Source: Lachnospiraceae bacterium (GTDB lineage Bacteria > Bacillota > Clostridia > Lachnospirales > Lachnospiraceae). From it: a stretch of 64,000 bases of DNA. The notes under the pieces are model-generated. The model was not told the origin of the DNA and ran no database searches. It saw only the letters and a program-made list of their open reading frames with translations. The translations under genes and the position numbers were made by a program. The stretch is taken from positions 62,001 through 126,000 of the forward strand of contig CABJBM010000001.1 of NCBI GenBank assembly GCA_902363835.1. The letters run 5' to 3'. Shown here one piece after another: positions 7,565 through 15,375 of this stretch; positions within the stretch are counted from its first letter, which is position 1; each line of letters begins with the position of its first letter.

Positions 7565-8506
7565 TTAAGAAAAAACCCTTTTGTTATCTTCGTAAGTTGT
7601 CCGCAATATTCTCAGTAATTCTTCAAAATAGTCAGGAAGGGGTGCCGTAAATTCCATATATTCTCCGGTTCTTGGGTGTATGATTCCCAGAACGCCGGCA
7701 TGAAGAGTCTGCCCCGTAAGACGGAATGGGCATTTTGAAGGGCCGTAAACAGCATCGCCTAAAAGAGGATGGCCAATGCTTGCCATATGGACGCGGATCT
7801 GATGGGTGCGCCCTGTTTCAAGCTGGCATTCAATATAGGTAAACTGCCTAAAACGCTCCAGAACCCGGTAATGGGTCACTGCTTCTCTCCCGTTTTTTTC
7901 GTTGACGCTCATTTTTTTCCGGTCTACAGGATGGCGGCCAATGGGAGCATTGACGGTTCCCTCGTCTTCTTTTAAGACTCCATGTACGATTGCAGCGTAT
8001 TTTCTGGTAATGGAATGCTCTTTCAGCTGCTGGGAAATGGAATTGTGAGCCATGTCATTTTTACACACAATAAGAACCCCGGTGGTATCCATATCAATCC
8101 GATGGACGATTCCAGGGCGCATAACTCCGTTTATTCCGGACAGGTCATTTCGGCAATGGGACATGAGCCCATTGACCAGGGTACCGCTGTAATGGCCTGC
8201 GGCAGGATGGACCACCATCCCTTTTGGCTTGTTGATGAGAATGATATCCTTGTCCTCATAGACAATATCAAGGGGAATTTCCTCGGGCAGGATTTCCGGT
8301 TCCTTTACTTCAGGAAGGGTCAGGGAGATCTGGTCGCCTGCATTTACTTTATAGTTGCTTTTTACCGGTTTTTCTCCAACCAGCACGGATTGCTCCTTTA
8401 AAAGCTTCTGAAGGTAAGAACGGGAAATGTCCTGGCACCGGTCGGATAAATACCGGTCAATCCGGATTCCGGCTTCTTCCGGAGCGACTACAAACTCTTG
8501 ATTCAA
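7565..8506 (-). CDS. rluD: RluA/RluD-family 23S rRNA pseudouridine synthase
   Basis: 313 aa: N-terminal S4 RNA-binding domain (ISRSYLQKLLKE, about residues 28-39) and the RluA catalytic domain with HRIDMDTTGVLIVCKN, whose Asp follows HRI as required for catalysis. Downstream are TGRTHQIRVHMA and GHPLLGDAVYG motifs. The most likely start is TTG 8506, which overlaps the lspA stop (TTGA) and has AAGGAGG 7 bases before it. This lspA-rluD order is standard in Firmicutes. The exact uridine target cannot be told from sequence; RluD-type is the closest. Confidence 0.9.
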   Translation of the reverse strand: MNQEFVVAPEEAGIRIDRYLSDRCQDISRSYLQKLLKEQSVLVGEKPVKSNYKVNAGDQISLTLPEVKEPEILPEEIPLDIVYEDKDIILINKPKGMVVHPAAGHYSGTLVNGLMSHCRNDLSGINGVMRPGIVHRIDMDTTGVLIVCKNDMAHNSISQQLKEHSITRKYAAIVHGVLKEDEGTVNAPIGRHPVDRKKMSVNEKNGREAVTHYRVLERFRQFTYIECQLETGRTHQIRVHMASIGHPLLGDAVYGPSKCPFRLTGQTLHAGVLGIIHPRTGEYMEFTAPLPDYFEELLRILRTTYEDNKRVFS

Positions 8507-9021
8507 CCCTGATCCTCCTTTTTATGAAGGGAAAGACAGGATAAGTCCTCCTCCTTGTAATAAAACAGAAACAGGAGCATGAAAAGGAACATGGAAACCG
8601 TGACATAACAGTCTGCAACGTTAAAAATAGGAAAATTGATCAGCTTAAAATACAGGAAGTCCACCACATAACCCCTGGTAAAGCGGTCGATCATGTTTCC
8701 AACGGCTCCTGCCGACAAAAACATGGCGATTAAGTGCAGTGGCAGGTATTTTCTGTCAGCAGGCATGCGGCTGACGGCAAAGGCTGCGGCTGAAAGCACG
8801 ACTAAGGCCACCAGCAGGAAAAACACCTGCTTTCCCTGAAGCATTCCAAAGGCTGCTCCCCGGTTTTCAGAATAAAGAAGTTCAAAAACTCCATCCCAGA
8901 TCCGAAAGGGCGGCTGGTTCATAAGGTGCTTAACTGCAAGAAGCTTTGTCCATTGATCCAGGCCAATGGACAGAAGAAAGCCGATGATCATCCCAATGAT
9001 CAGTTTTGTTTTTTGATTCAT
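8503..9021 (-). CDS. lspA: Lipoprotein signal peptidase (signal peptidase II)
   Basis: 172 aa with four membrane segments. The two catalytic aspartates lie in GNMIDRF and FNVADCYVTVS, and SENRGAAFGM is the conserved N-terminal loop. The enzyme removes prolipoprotein signal peptides in the cytoplasmic membrane. Candidate substrates in this window are the lipobox proteins at 13980, 52348 and 62205. The AAGGAG before ATG 9021 fits. It overlaps rluD and follows aroB by 10 bases, forming aroB-lspA-rluD. The C-terminus is slightly longer than usual and charged. Confidence 0.95.
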   Translation of the reverse strand: MNQKTKLIIGMIIGFLLSIGLDQWTKLLAVKHLMNQPPFRIWDGVFELLYSENRGAAFGMLQGKQVFFLLVALVVLSAAAFAVSRMPADRKYLPLHLIAMFLSAGAVGNMIDRFTRGYVVDFLYFKLINFPIFNVADCYVTVSMFLFMLLFLFYYKEEDLSCLSLHKKEDQG

Positions 9022-9031
9022 GAAAATCTCC

Positions 9032-10120
9032 TTAAGCTAAGATATGGCGAAGCCCTTCTGTCATTTCAGCTTCGGTGATGGTTTTGTCAACACAGGCTTT
9101 TCCAATCTGTTCTAACAGAATAAACCGGATGGTACCGGAATCCATTTTTTTATCACTTCTTGTAGTGAGAACAATATTTTCCGGGGAAAGTCCGTTTACT
9201 GTAACGGGCATGTCAAATTCTTTCATCACGGTTAGAAGTTTTGAAAGCTCTTCTGACCGGATCATTCCTCTTTTTATGGAAATTGCCATGGCAGCGATGC
9301 AGCCAAGCCCTACGCAGTGGCCGTGCATCAGCCGGAAGTCCGAAAGCTTTTCAATGGCATGGCCCAGGGTATGGCCCAGATTTAAAAGAGCACGTTCTCC
9401 CTGCTCTGTTGGGTCTTTTTCTACCACATCCCGTTTGATGTGGTTGCTTACAAGCACCATTTCGCTTAATGTTTCCAAATCCCTGTTCCGGATTTTGGAG
9501 GCGTGTTCCATAAGCCATCCATAATAAGAGGCGTCTTTGATCAGTCCATGCTTAATAATCTCTCCCATTCCTGAAGAAAACTGTTCTTCTGAAAGAGTTT
9601 TTAAGGAGGCGATATTGGAATAAACCAGTTTTGGCATATGAAAGGCTCCTACCATGTTTTTGTAGGAGTCAAAATCAACCCCGGTTTTTCCACCGATGCT
9701 GGAGTCCACCTGGGACAGCAAGGTGGTAGGCACCTGGATAAAGGATATTCCGCGCAAATAAGTTGCCGCCCCATAGCCGCAAAGATCCCCTACAACACCT
9801 CCGCCTAAGGCCAGCAAATAATCATGGCGGTCAAACTGTTTTAAAATAAGGGTTTCATATAAGTTCCTTACCGTATCCAGATTTTTATTTTCTTCTCCGG
9901 CAGGAAAGATAAAATGTTCTGCTTTTTTGCAGCATTGAGAAACTATTGTTTCTACTTCTTCAAGGTAAAGAGGGGCTACATTGGAATCTGTGACAATACA
10001 GACCTTGCGATCTCCAAGGTTTAAGTTTTTCAGTTCTTTCTTTAGCCCGTCAAACCCGGTTTCCATGACAATCTCGTAAATGAAGGTACCATCCATGTGT
10101 ACCGGAATTCTATTTCCCAT
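9032..10120 (-). CDS. aroB: 3-dehydroquinate synthase
   Basis: 362 aa. It converts DAHP to 3-dehydroquinate, the second step of the shikimate pathway, with NAD and a divalent metal. Seen: PAGEENKNLDTV, the NAD-binding LALGGGVVGDLCGYGAATYLRG region (about residues 103-124), QVPTTLLSQVDSSIGGKTGVD, the metal-binding GEIIKHGLI, LNLGHTLGHAIE with two histidines, and MHGHCVGLG. The length is typical. Start ATG 10120; the AGAGG ribosome site comes from the end of a dispersed repeat unit that fills the upstream spacer. No other aro gene is adjacent. Confidence 0.96.
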   Translation of the reverse strand: MGNRIPVHMDGTFIYEIVMETGFDGLKKELKNLNLGDRKVCIVTDSNVAPLYLEEVETIVSQCCKKAEHFIFPAGEENKNLDTVRNLYETLILKQFDRHDYLLALGGGVVGDLCGYGAATYLRGISFIQVPTTLLSQVDSSIGGKTGVDFDSYKNMVGAFHMPKLVYSNIASLKTLSEEQFSSGMGEIIKHGLIKDASYYGWLMEHASKIRNRDLETLSEMVLVSNHIKRDVVEKDPTEQGERALLNLGHTLGHAIEKLSDFRLMHGHCVGLGCIAAMAISIKRGMIRSEELSKLLTVMKEFDMPVTVNGLSPENIVLTTRSDKKMDSGTIRFILLEQIGKACVDKTITEAEMTEGLRHILA

Positions 10121-10128
10121 GATGTTTT

Positions 10129-10210
10129 CCTCTTTTCTGTCCGTTCCTTTTGGACATTCAGGTATGCCCGCAGGGCGTTCCTCTTTTCTGTCCGTGTTCT
10201 TTGGACATTT
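10129..10210 (-). repeat. Structured dispersed repeat, locus aroB (one full and one truncated unit)
   Basis: Two tandem units upstream of aroB. Each has a TGTCC-N9-GGACA hairpin; the first also has GGTATGCCC and GCAGGGCGT. The stem uses T:A where other loci use C:G, a compensatory change. The linker TCTTTTC is specific to this locus and lies after each unit; its complement supplies the aroB Shine-Dalgarno. Confidence 0.75.
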
Positions 10211-10375
10211 CTCCGCTGTATTATTTTATATTCCCATATCATGGAAGAAAGCAAACAATCTTCCGTCCCGCTCCCTCCGTTGCAGTTCTGCAACGATTTG
10301 AGGAAGCGTGTCATGTGGAAAATCGTCTGCTTGTACCATTCAAAGAAAAGTATGATGTCTTTTTGGGAAAATCTG

Positions 10376-10894
10376 TTAAAGGCGCAGGTTCATTCCGCCC
10401 ATATCCAGACTTCCATTATTTAACAGGTCCTGAAAGTCACCGGAGAGCTCAACGGATTCCGGCGTTGCTATGAATATGTAATTTGATATCTTCTGCAAAT
10501 TACCATTCATAGAATAAGTGGCGCCTGAGGTAAAGTCGATGATTCTTTGAGCGACTTCCGTATGAATGCCCTCCATATTAAGGACAACAGCCTTTCCCGC
10601 CAGCATATAATCGCAAATTTCCTTTGCGTCTTCAATGGAGGTTGGTTTTACCATGGATACTTCCATGCCGCGACTCTGCTTCATAGGCACTACCTTAGGA
10701 GAACGGGACAGAAAACGGGGCTTTTGTTCATACTCTTCTTCCTCCTCATAGTAATCTTCCTCATTCTTTTTTGAAAAAAGGTTCCTTTTGGCAGGTTTAT
10801 CGTTATCATCCTCATAATCGTCATCTAAATAGTAATCATCATCATCTGTATCGTTCAAGCGCATGCTATCCATCAGTTTACCTAAAATGCTCAT
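10376..10894 (-). CDS. sepF: Cell division protein SepF
   Basis: 172 aa. The N-terminus is a likely membrane-binding amphipathic stretch (MSILGKLMDSMRL), then an acidic low-complexity linker (residues about 14-65, rich in D, E and Y). The SepF domain follows: KPTSIEDAKEICDYMLAG, KAVVLNMEGI and RIIDFTSGATYSM. SepF tethers and bundles FtsZ at the septum. Its position after yggS is the usual Firmicute arrangement, but ylmH and divIVA, often next, are not present; aroB follows instead after a 255-base spacer. Confidence 0.93.
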   Translation of the reverse strand: MSILGKLMDSMRLNDTDDDDYYLDDDYEDDNDKPAKRNLFSKKNEEDYYEEEEEYEQKPRFLSRSPKVVPMKQSRGMEVSMVKPTSIEDAKEICDYMLAGKAVVLNMEGIHTEVAQRIIDFTSGATYSMNGNLQKISNYIFIATPESVELSGDFQDLLNNGSLDMGGMNLRL

Positions 10895-11033
10895 ACTTCA
10901 TTCTCTCCAATCTTATGCCATGGTCCTAAGCGGGAAAAGACCTTCCCAGGTACCCGGGCATATATTCTCACTAATTCATGTCCGATCATGCGGCACAGAA
11001 CCTGCTTCGCTTCTCTCGCATTCTTTAAGTGTT

Positions 11034-11062
11034 CATATAATACTGCTTATCCGAACTTGCAA
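11034..11062 (-). promoter_or_regulatory. Possible sepF promoter
   Basis: TTGCAA (11062-11057), 17 bases, TATATG (11039-11034) on the minus strand, 140 bases before sepF. Both boxes match four of six consensus bases. Confidence 0.35.
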
Positions 11063-11079
11063 AGCAAGTAAGGATAAAA

Positions 11080-11096
11080 GGGGCGTTCTTTGCCCC
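11080..11096 (-). terminator. Short terminator-like hairpin after yggS
   Basis: Minus strand GGGGC-N7-GCCCC followed by TTTT. The stem is only 5 bp, so it is a weak or partial terminator between yggS and sepF. Confidence 0.35.
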
Positions 11097-11105
11097 GTCC
11101 ATCCG

Positions 11106-11136
11106 ATTATGGAAAGTGCTTTTTACTTTCCATAAT
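11106..11136 (-). repeat. 12-bp inverted repeat spanning the yggS stop codon
   Basis: ATTATGGAAAGT and its perfect complement around a 7-base loop. The stem includes the last codons and stop of yggS. There is no T-run, so it may protect the 3' end or modulate termination. Confidence 0.6.
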
Positions 11137-11815
11137 ATCTTGTACCGAAAATTCCGGTACCGACTCTTACCAGAGTAGCACCTTCTTCTATGGCGACTTC
11201 ATAGTCTCCGGTCATACCCATTGAGAGCGTATTCATATTAACATTATCAATGTTTTTGCTTTGCATGTCAACATAAAATTGTCTTAATTTTTTAAAAACT
11301 GGGCGATTTTCCTCAGAATTTTCTACAAAAGGTGCAATAGTCATAAGACCTTTTAGCCTTACATGGGGAAGTCTGGCGATTTCAAGAATAGCGTGTTCCG
11401 CCTCTTCCAGCTTAAATCCATATTTGCTTTCCTCTTCTGCCACATTCACTTCCAAAAGGATATCTGCAACCAGATCTTTTCTGGCCGCTTCCTCCTGGAT
11501 TTGCTCTGCCAGCCGCAGGGAATCCACGCTGTGGATCAGCACAGCTTTGTCAATGACCTGTTTTACTTTATTCCGCTGCAAGTGCCCTATCATATGCCAC
11601 CGGATATCTTCCGGAAGGGCAAGGTATTTTTCGCAGAGTTCCTGTACTTTATTTTCTCCAAAATCCCGGATGCCAACAGAGTATGCCTCTGATATCATGG
11701 CAGCCGGTTTTGTCTTACTTACCGCTATTAAGGTTACTTCTTCCGGATTTCTTCCCACCCTCTTGCAGGCGGCTAAAATCCGGCTGTTTACTTCTTCCAG
11801 ATTTTCTCTAACCAA
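11123..11815 (-). CDS. yggS: YggS/PLPBP-family PLP-binding protein
   Basis: 230 aa from TTG 11815, placed 4 bases after AGAGGTGA; a GTG at 11824 lies inside that ribosome site and is less likely. It is a single PLP-binding barrel domain. IAVSKTKPAAMI holds the PLP lysine; FGENKVQEL, WHMIGHLQRNKVKQ, HSVDSLRLAE and LSMGMTGDYEVAIEEGATLVRVG are the family blocks. The protein maintains vitamin B6 and amino acid homeostasis and has no known catalytic activity. The stop codon lies in a 12-bp hairpin. It follows the HlyD-like gene by 12 bases and is probably co-transcribed with it. Confidence 0.92.
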   Translation of the reverse strand: MVRENLEEVNSRILAACKRVGRNPEEVTLIAVSKTKPAAMISEAYSVGIRDFGENKVQELCEKYLALPEDIRWHMIGHLQRNKVKQVIDKAVLIHSVDSLRLAEQIQEEAARKDLVADILLEVNVAEEESKYGFKLEEAEHAILEIARLPHVRLKGLMTIAPFVENSEENRPVFKKLRQFYVDMQSKNIDNVNMNTLSMGMTGDYEVAIEEGATLVRVGTGIFGTRYYGK

Positions 11816-11827
11816 ACCAATCACCTC

Positions 11828-13267
11828 TTATTTATAAATTAATTCCCCTTCACTGACAGATTCTGCATTTAAGACAATATGATCGTATACTGCCAGCCCA
11901 TAGGTCATATTCTTTTTTACTGTGTAATATTCATCGTTGGAAGCCAGTACATCAATCTGCTTAAAGACAGCATACCCTTTGTTTATGTTATATACACCCT
12001 GAAGGGAAGCGCTTGTCCCGATCTGATACCGTTCTGTTGAGTTAGGCTTTACGATATAATCTCCGGCTTTAAAGCCATCCTCTGCTCCCATTTCAATATA
12101 GTAATTATTCCCTTCAGAATAATAAATCTCCGTGGGGACAAAGACAACGGAAGTCCCTGATTGGGAGTATATCTCCTTGTTAAAACCGGTGGACTGGCTG
12201 TCGCCGCCCTGGGTAACGTAGTCCATGGGAACAAGGTAAAAATCCTTTTTCGTAACAGCTGTCACGGGAATCTTTAATCCGTCTACCCGGCCAGAAACAA
12301 TTTCAAAATCAACATACCGGTCGGAAGCAAATTGAACCATGTATTTATCAAAATCCAATTTTCCAAAGTTTTTTCCATCGGTTCCTGTAAATACGGAAAA
12401 GCCTCCGGAAGCCTTTAAATTCCGCCCGGAAAATTCTACCGTAAGACTCGTTTTGTCACCGTAGGATTTGGCGTCTTCTTCCGTCATTGGGAACACGACT
12501 GACCACAAATCAGAAGTAATGATTTTATAAACAGGTACGCCTTTTTCTATGAGGTTTCCGGATTTTGTAATGGCCTTTGTATAGTTGCTGCGGTCAAATG
12601 CGGCTTCTGAGATCGCTGATGGCTGAAGTCCTTCATAAGAATCCACTCCATAGGAGACGATGCCTGCACGGTCCGCTTTTACCTGCTCAAAGTTAATGCC
12701 TGCCTGACCCATCTGGTCTCCAAGGTTGTCCAGAGCATTAAAATTCATGTACTCCATGACTTCAGCCTCCAGAACGTATTTGGTATCATAGACAGAGTGG
12801 AACTGGTTGTTGTCATAAGTAAGGCTGAACGTGGTCAGCTGCTTTTTCATCTCAGAAAGATTTTCCGGAGTCAGTGTGACCTTTTCCTCTGAGTTTTCCG
12901 CCAGAAAAGAGGTGAGATTTCCCGTCTCATCAATGGAATAGACCCGGGTGCCGTTGGAGGCCCGTTTTCCTTCCCTCACATAATAGTTCACATAGCCGGA
13001 ACGGTCTGCATTCTTCACTTCTTCCTGCCTGAGGATGATTCCTGTATAATTTTTGTTGTTGACGATACTGCCTTCCTGTACTTCATAAAACTGTACTTTA
13101 TCTCTGCGGATGTAAGCGGTAACACTGAACACCATATAAACAAAGATCAGCGCAAAGATGATCATGCCAACATTAATATTCAGAGGCCGCCGGTATCGGA
13201 TGATCTTTTTATTCTTCTTTGGACGAACAGCTCGTTTTAACGGCTGTGCTGCCTTTTGATTTGCCAT
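11828..13267 (-). CDS. HlyD-like membrane-fusion/adaptor-type protein
   Basis: 479 aa from ATG 13267 with GGAAAGGAGGCGTCAG in front. The frame is open upstream to 13432, but that part is only translated repeat DNA. A basic cytoplasmic N-terminus (KRAVRPKKNKKIIRYRR) is followed by one membrane segment (about residues 36-56, VGMIIFALIFVYMVFSVTAYI). A large extracytoplasmic part follows with biotinyl-lipoyl-like beta strands (GSIVNNKNYTGIILRQEEV; ADRAGIVSYGVDSYEG). It is annotated as HlyD-family adaptor in relatives. Gene order with yggS and sepF points to a cell-envelope or division role rather than drug efflux; no pump gene is adjacent. Confidence 0.75.
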   Translation of the reverse strand: MANQKAAQPLKRAVRPKKNKKIIRYRRPLNINVGMIIFALIFVYMVFSVTAYIRRDKVQFYEVQEGSIVNNKNYTGIILRQEEVKNADRSGYVNYYVREGKRASNGTRVYSIDETGNLTSFLAENSEEKVTLTPENLSEMKKQLTTFSLTYDNNQFHSVYDTKYVLEAEVMEYMNFNALDNLGDQMGQAGINFEQVKADRAGIVSYGVDSYEGLQPSAISEAAFDRSNYTKAITKSGNLIEKGVPVYKIITSDLWSVVFPMTEEDAKSYGDKTSLTVEFSGRNLKASGGFSVFTGTDGKNFGKLDFDKYMVQFASDRYVDFEIVSGRVDGLKIPVTAVTKKDFYLVPMDYVTQGGDSQSTGFNKEIYSQSGTSVVFVPTEIYYSEGNNYYIEMGAEDGFKAGDYIVKPNSTERYQIGTSASLQGVYNINKGYAVFKQIDVLASNDEYYTVKKNMTYGLAVYDHIVLNAESVSEGELIYK

Positions 13268-13280
13268 CCTGACGCCTCCT

Positions 13281-13388
13281 TTCCTTATTCCTGCCCATGC
13301 TTTTTGGGCATAGAGGTATGCCCGTAGGGCGTTCCTTATTCCTGCCCATGCTTTTGGGACATAGAGGTATGCCCACAGGGCGTTCCTT
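13281..13388 (-). repeat. Structured dispersed repeat, locus HlyD (two tandem units)
   Basis: Two 52-54 bp units in tandem with the linker TTCCTTATTCC. Unit 1 is the best-preserved copy: TGCCC-N9-GGGCA, GGGCATA-GAGG-TATGCCC and GCCC-GTA-GGGC. The arms overlap, so the hairpins exclude each other. With the promoter at 13395-13423, transcription would begin at the edge of the repeat, so the 5' leader is almost entirely repeat. Confidence 0.85.
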
Positions 13389-13394
13389 TCTAGT

Positions 13395-13423
13395 ATTATA
13401 AAAGGAAAATCCAAAAAATTCAA
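13395..13423 (-). promoter_or_regulatory. Promoter of the HlyD-yggS unit
   Basis: TTGAAT (13423-13418), 17-base spacer and perfect TATAAT (13400-13395) on the minus strand, directly after the terminator at 13431-13457. Confidence 0.65.
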
Positions 13424-13430
13424 GCAAAAC

Positions 13431-13457
13431 AAAGGAGACTGCTGTGCAGCCCCCTTT
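13431..13457 (-). terminator. Rho-independent terminator of the small P-loop gene
   Basis: Minus strand AAAGGGGGCTGC, loop ACA, GCAGTCTCCTTT: a 12-bp stem with two G-U pairs, followed by a short GTTTTG tract. Confidence 0.7.
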
Positions 13458-13470
13458 TCTTTATGTATGA

Positions 13471-13890
13471 TTATAATGAAACAACCACATTGGCCTTGGC
13501 ATTCTCAGGCATATTCTCTGCATCCATAGAAACGCTGAGAACAAAGGTTACGTGATACTTTTCACCGATTTTTTCCAAAGTTGCAATAGTCTCAGATATG
13601 TCTTCCCCTTCTAAACAGGCCAGCTTTAAAAAGCTGTCAAAGAACATCATTTCCAAATCATGATCCTGAGATATAATACCACAGATAAAACCTATAAATC
13701 CTTCACTGGATGTAATCGGATACTCATTGACATTAATGAGGCGGATCTTGTTGCTTAATTCGTACATGTGCTTGGAACTTTTGTCCAGGTAGGCAATAGA
13801 GCCTGTTGATTCTTTTACAATGGAATTAGCTCTGTCTAACAGATGTTTTGTTTTTCCCTTACCCTTTTTTCCTGCTATTATCTGCACCAT
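13471..13890 (-). CDS. Small P-loop NTP-binding protein of unknown function
   Basis: 139 aa. A Walker A-like AGKKGKGKTKHLL lies at residues 6-18, and a Walker B-like hydrophobic strand ending in Asp is seen in LEMMFFDSF (about residues 79-87). No further domain is visible and the protein is too short for a full AAA or RecA module. The start at 13890 has CAAGGAGGAGATTGCT. It is a single-gene unit with its own promoter and terminator between the carboxypeptidase and HlyD genes. I recognise it as conserved in Lachnospiraceae but cannot name a function. Confidence 0.75.
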   Translation of the reverse strand: MVQIIAGKKGKGKTKHLLDRANSIVKESTGSIAYLDKSSKHMYELSNKIRLINVNEYPITSSEGFIGFICGIISQDHDLEMMFFDSFLKLACLEGEDISETIATLEKIGEKYHVTFVLSVSMDAENMPENAKANVVVSL

Positions 13891-13947
13891 AGCAATCTCC
13901 TCCTTGCGTTATATAATTTGTATAAAAAGTCTATTCGGATTAATATA

Positions 13948-13976
13948 ATTATAGTACAAATCCATAAGAAAGGCAA
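13948..13976 (-). promoter_or_regulatory. Promoter of the small P-loop gene
   Basis: TTGCCT (13976-13971), 17 bases, perfect TATAAT (13953-13948). It starts 4 bases after the stop codon of the upstream gene. Confidence 0.6.
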
Positions 13977-13979
13977 TGA

Positions 13980-14948
13980 CTATTCTACAATTTTATTCAA
14001 GATATTTGTCATATTATCGTAGAGGCCTGCATGATTGGGCGCTTTTAAAACTACGGTAACATATTCCCGCTTAGAGGAATCCGAGCTCCCCATGATCAGG
14101 CAGCTTCCTGCCGCCTTTGTTGTACCTGTTTTTCCTCCCAGAATTGTAAGGCCTTCCGGCATCTTGCGTTCTCCTGTCATATACCAGTTGGTACCCTTCC
14201 AGGTTGCATTTACCGGTTTTCCTGCTTCGTTCTGATAGGTGGTTGTGTACTCCGTGGTATCGATGATCTTGCGAAATTCAGGATATTTTAAAGCTTCGTT
14301 AAAAATTAAATACAGGTCATAAGCCGTGGTATAGTGATTTTCATCGCTCAGACCGTGGGGGTTAAGGAAATGAGTGCCCGTGGCCCCAATCTTTACCGCC
14401 TCATCGTTCATCATCTGAGAGAATTGGTCGGTTCCCCCGGCTATATGGGTTGCAATGGCAACCCCTGCATCATTGCCGGAAGGGAGCATGAGACCATATA
14501 AAAGCTGTTCCATTGTGAGCTTGTCTCCTGGTTTTATCCCGCATAAAGTAGCGCCAGGTTCCGTAATGACGGCATCTTTGGTCACCGTGACCTCCTCGGT
14601 TAAGTTTCCGTATTTCAATGCAATAAGAGCCGTCATGGTTTTTGTGATGCTTGCAGGATACAGCCGCTCAAAAGGATTCTTTGCAAACAGAACTTTTTTG
14701 TCTGTCAGGTCAAAGACAGCGGCAGCTTCAGCAGTGACCGCATTATCCTGGCTGGAAGTATCCTCTGATACGATGCAGAGATCGTGGGCAAAAGGCTCCG
14801 ATTTGCCGGATACCGCGCTGGACTGGTAAAGGGTGGTCCTTTCTGAAAACACATAAGGATTATCAAGACCCTTTAAACCAGCACAGCCTGTGAGAAATAC
14901 GGTACATAAGGCAATGCAGCCTGATCTTACAAAAACTCTTTTCTTCAC
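13980..14948 (-). CDS. D-alanyl-D-alanine carboxypeptidase, predicted lipoprotein (DacF-like)
   Basis: 322 aa serine-type penicillin-binding carboxypeptidase. The signal peptide ends in the lipobox LTGC (Cys22), so the protein is likely anchored to the outer face of the membrane. Catalytic motifs are in order: S100-I-T-K, S157-G-N and K273-T-G. It trims the terminal D-Ala of peptidoglycan stem peptides. The C-terminal beta domain of larger DacA/DacF proteins is missing, which fits the short length. GTG start at 14948 with AGAGG; it follows mgsA by 14 bases. Confidence 0.9.
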   Translation of the reverse strand: MKKRVFVRSGCIALCTVFLTGCAGLKGLDNPYVFSERTTLYQSSAVSGKSEPFAHDLCIVSEDTSSQDNAVTAEAAAVFDLTDKKVLFAKNPFERLYPASITKTMTALIALKYGNLTEEVTVTKDAVITEPGATLCGIKPGDKLTMEQLLYGLMLPSGNDAGVAIATHIAGGTDQFSQMMNDEAVKIGATGTHFLNPHGLSDENHYTTAYDLYLIFNEALKYPEFRKIIDTTEYTTTYQNEAGKPVNATWKGTNWYMTGERKMPEGLTILGGKTGTTKAAGSCLIMGSSDSSKREYVTVVLKAPNHAGLYDNMTNILNKIVE

Positions 14949-14962
14949 GGAATCTACCTCTG

Positions 14963-15358
14963 CTATTTATACATCTCGCGCCATTCCATGTCACCGCGGT
15001 CCAGGGATTTGATCAAAAGCTCTGCGGTGGCCAGATTGGTTGCAAGAGGAATGTTGTGCATATCACAGGTACTCATAATATTTACGATGTCCGGTTCGTG
15101 AGACTTTGGTGTAAGGGGGTCTCTTAAAAAGATGACCAAATCAATCTCATTGTGTTCGATCTGGGACCCTAACTGCTGCTCCCCTCCCAAATGTCCTGCC
15201 AAATACTTATGAACATTTAAGTTTGTCACCTCTTCAATTAACCGTCCGGTGGTTCCTGTAGCATATAACATGTGTTTACTTAAAATTCCCCTGTAAGCAA
15301 TGCAGAAATTCTGCATAAGTTTTTTCTTTGAATCGTGCGCAACTAGTCCTATATTCAT
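14963..15358 (-). CDS. mgsA: Methylglyoxal synthase
   Basis: 131 aa, usual length. It converts dihydroxyacetone phosphate to methylglyoxal and phosphate in the cytosol, a bypass of lower glycolysis under phosphate limitation. Seen: GLVAHDSKK, ATGTTGRLIEE, the GHLGGEQQLG phosphate-binding block, and FLRDPLTPKSHEPDI with the catalytic Asp in that block and a conserved His. AAGGAGGTATATCGTC precedes ATG 15358. It follows rodA by 17 bases at the end of the cell-shape cluster, a usual position in Lachnospiraceae. Confidence 0.96.
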   Translation of the reverse strand: MNIGLVAHDSKKKLMQNFCIAYRGILSKHMLYATGTTGRLIEEVTNLNVHKYLAGHLGGEQQLGSQIEHNEIDLVIFLRDPLTPKSHEPDIVNIMSTCDMHNIPLATNLATAELLIKSLDRGDMEWREMYK

Positions 15359-15375
15359 GACGATATACCTCCTTA

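Larger units (their letters stand above)
10895..11122 (-). other. Structured yggS-sepF spacer with hairpins and a coding-like stretch
   Basis: The 228-base spacer contains three perfect inverted repeats on the yggS side (11106-11136, 11080-11096, 11056-11070). It also holds a segment at about 10896-11035 that stays open on the minus strand for some 50 codons (VLCRMIGHELVRIYARV, then PGKVFSRLGPWHKIGENE) without a start codon or ribosome site. I suspect a dispersed element or a decayed gene rather than a real CDS. A possible sepF promoter (TTGCAA-17-TATATG) is at 11034-11062. Confidence 0.45.

Noticed and set aside
10042..10314. Minus-strand open frame of 90 codons overlapping the aroB start
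   Set aside because: It runs through repeat DNA and the aroB 5' end, has no ribosome site, and lies out of frame with aroB.
13268..13432. N-terminal extension of 55 residues for the HlyD-like protein with a duplicated AYLYxxKAWAGIR peptide
   Set aside because: It is the translation of two dispersed repeat units; the real ribosome site lies at 13268-13284 before ATG 13267.
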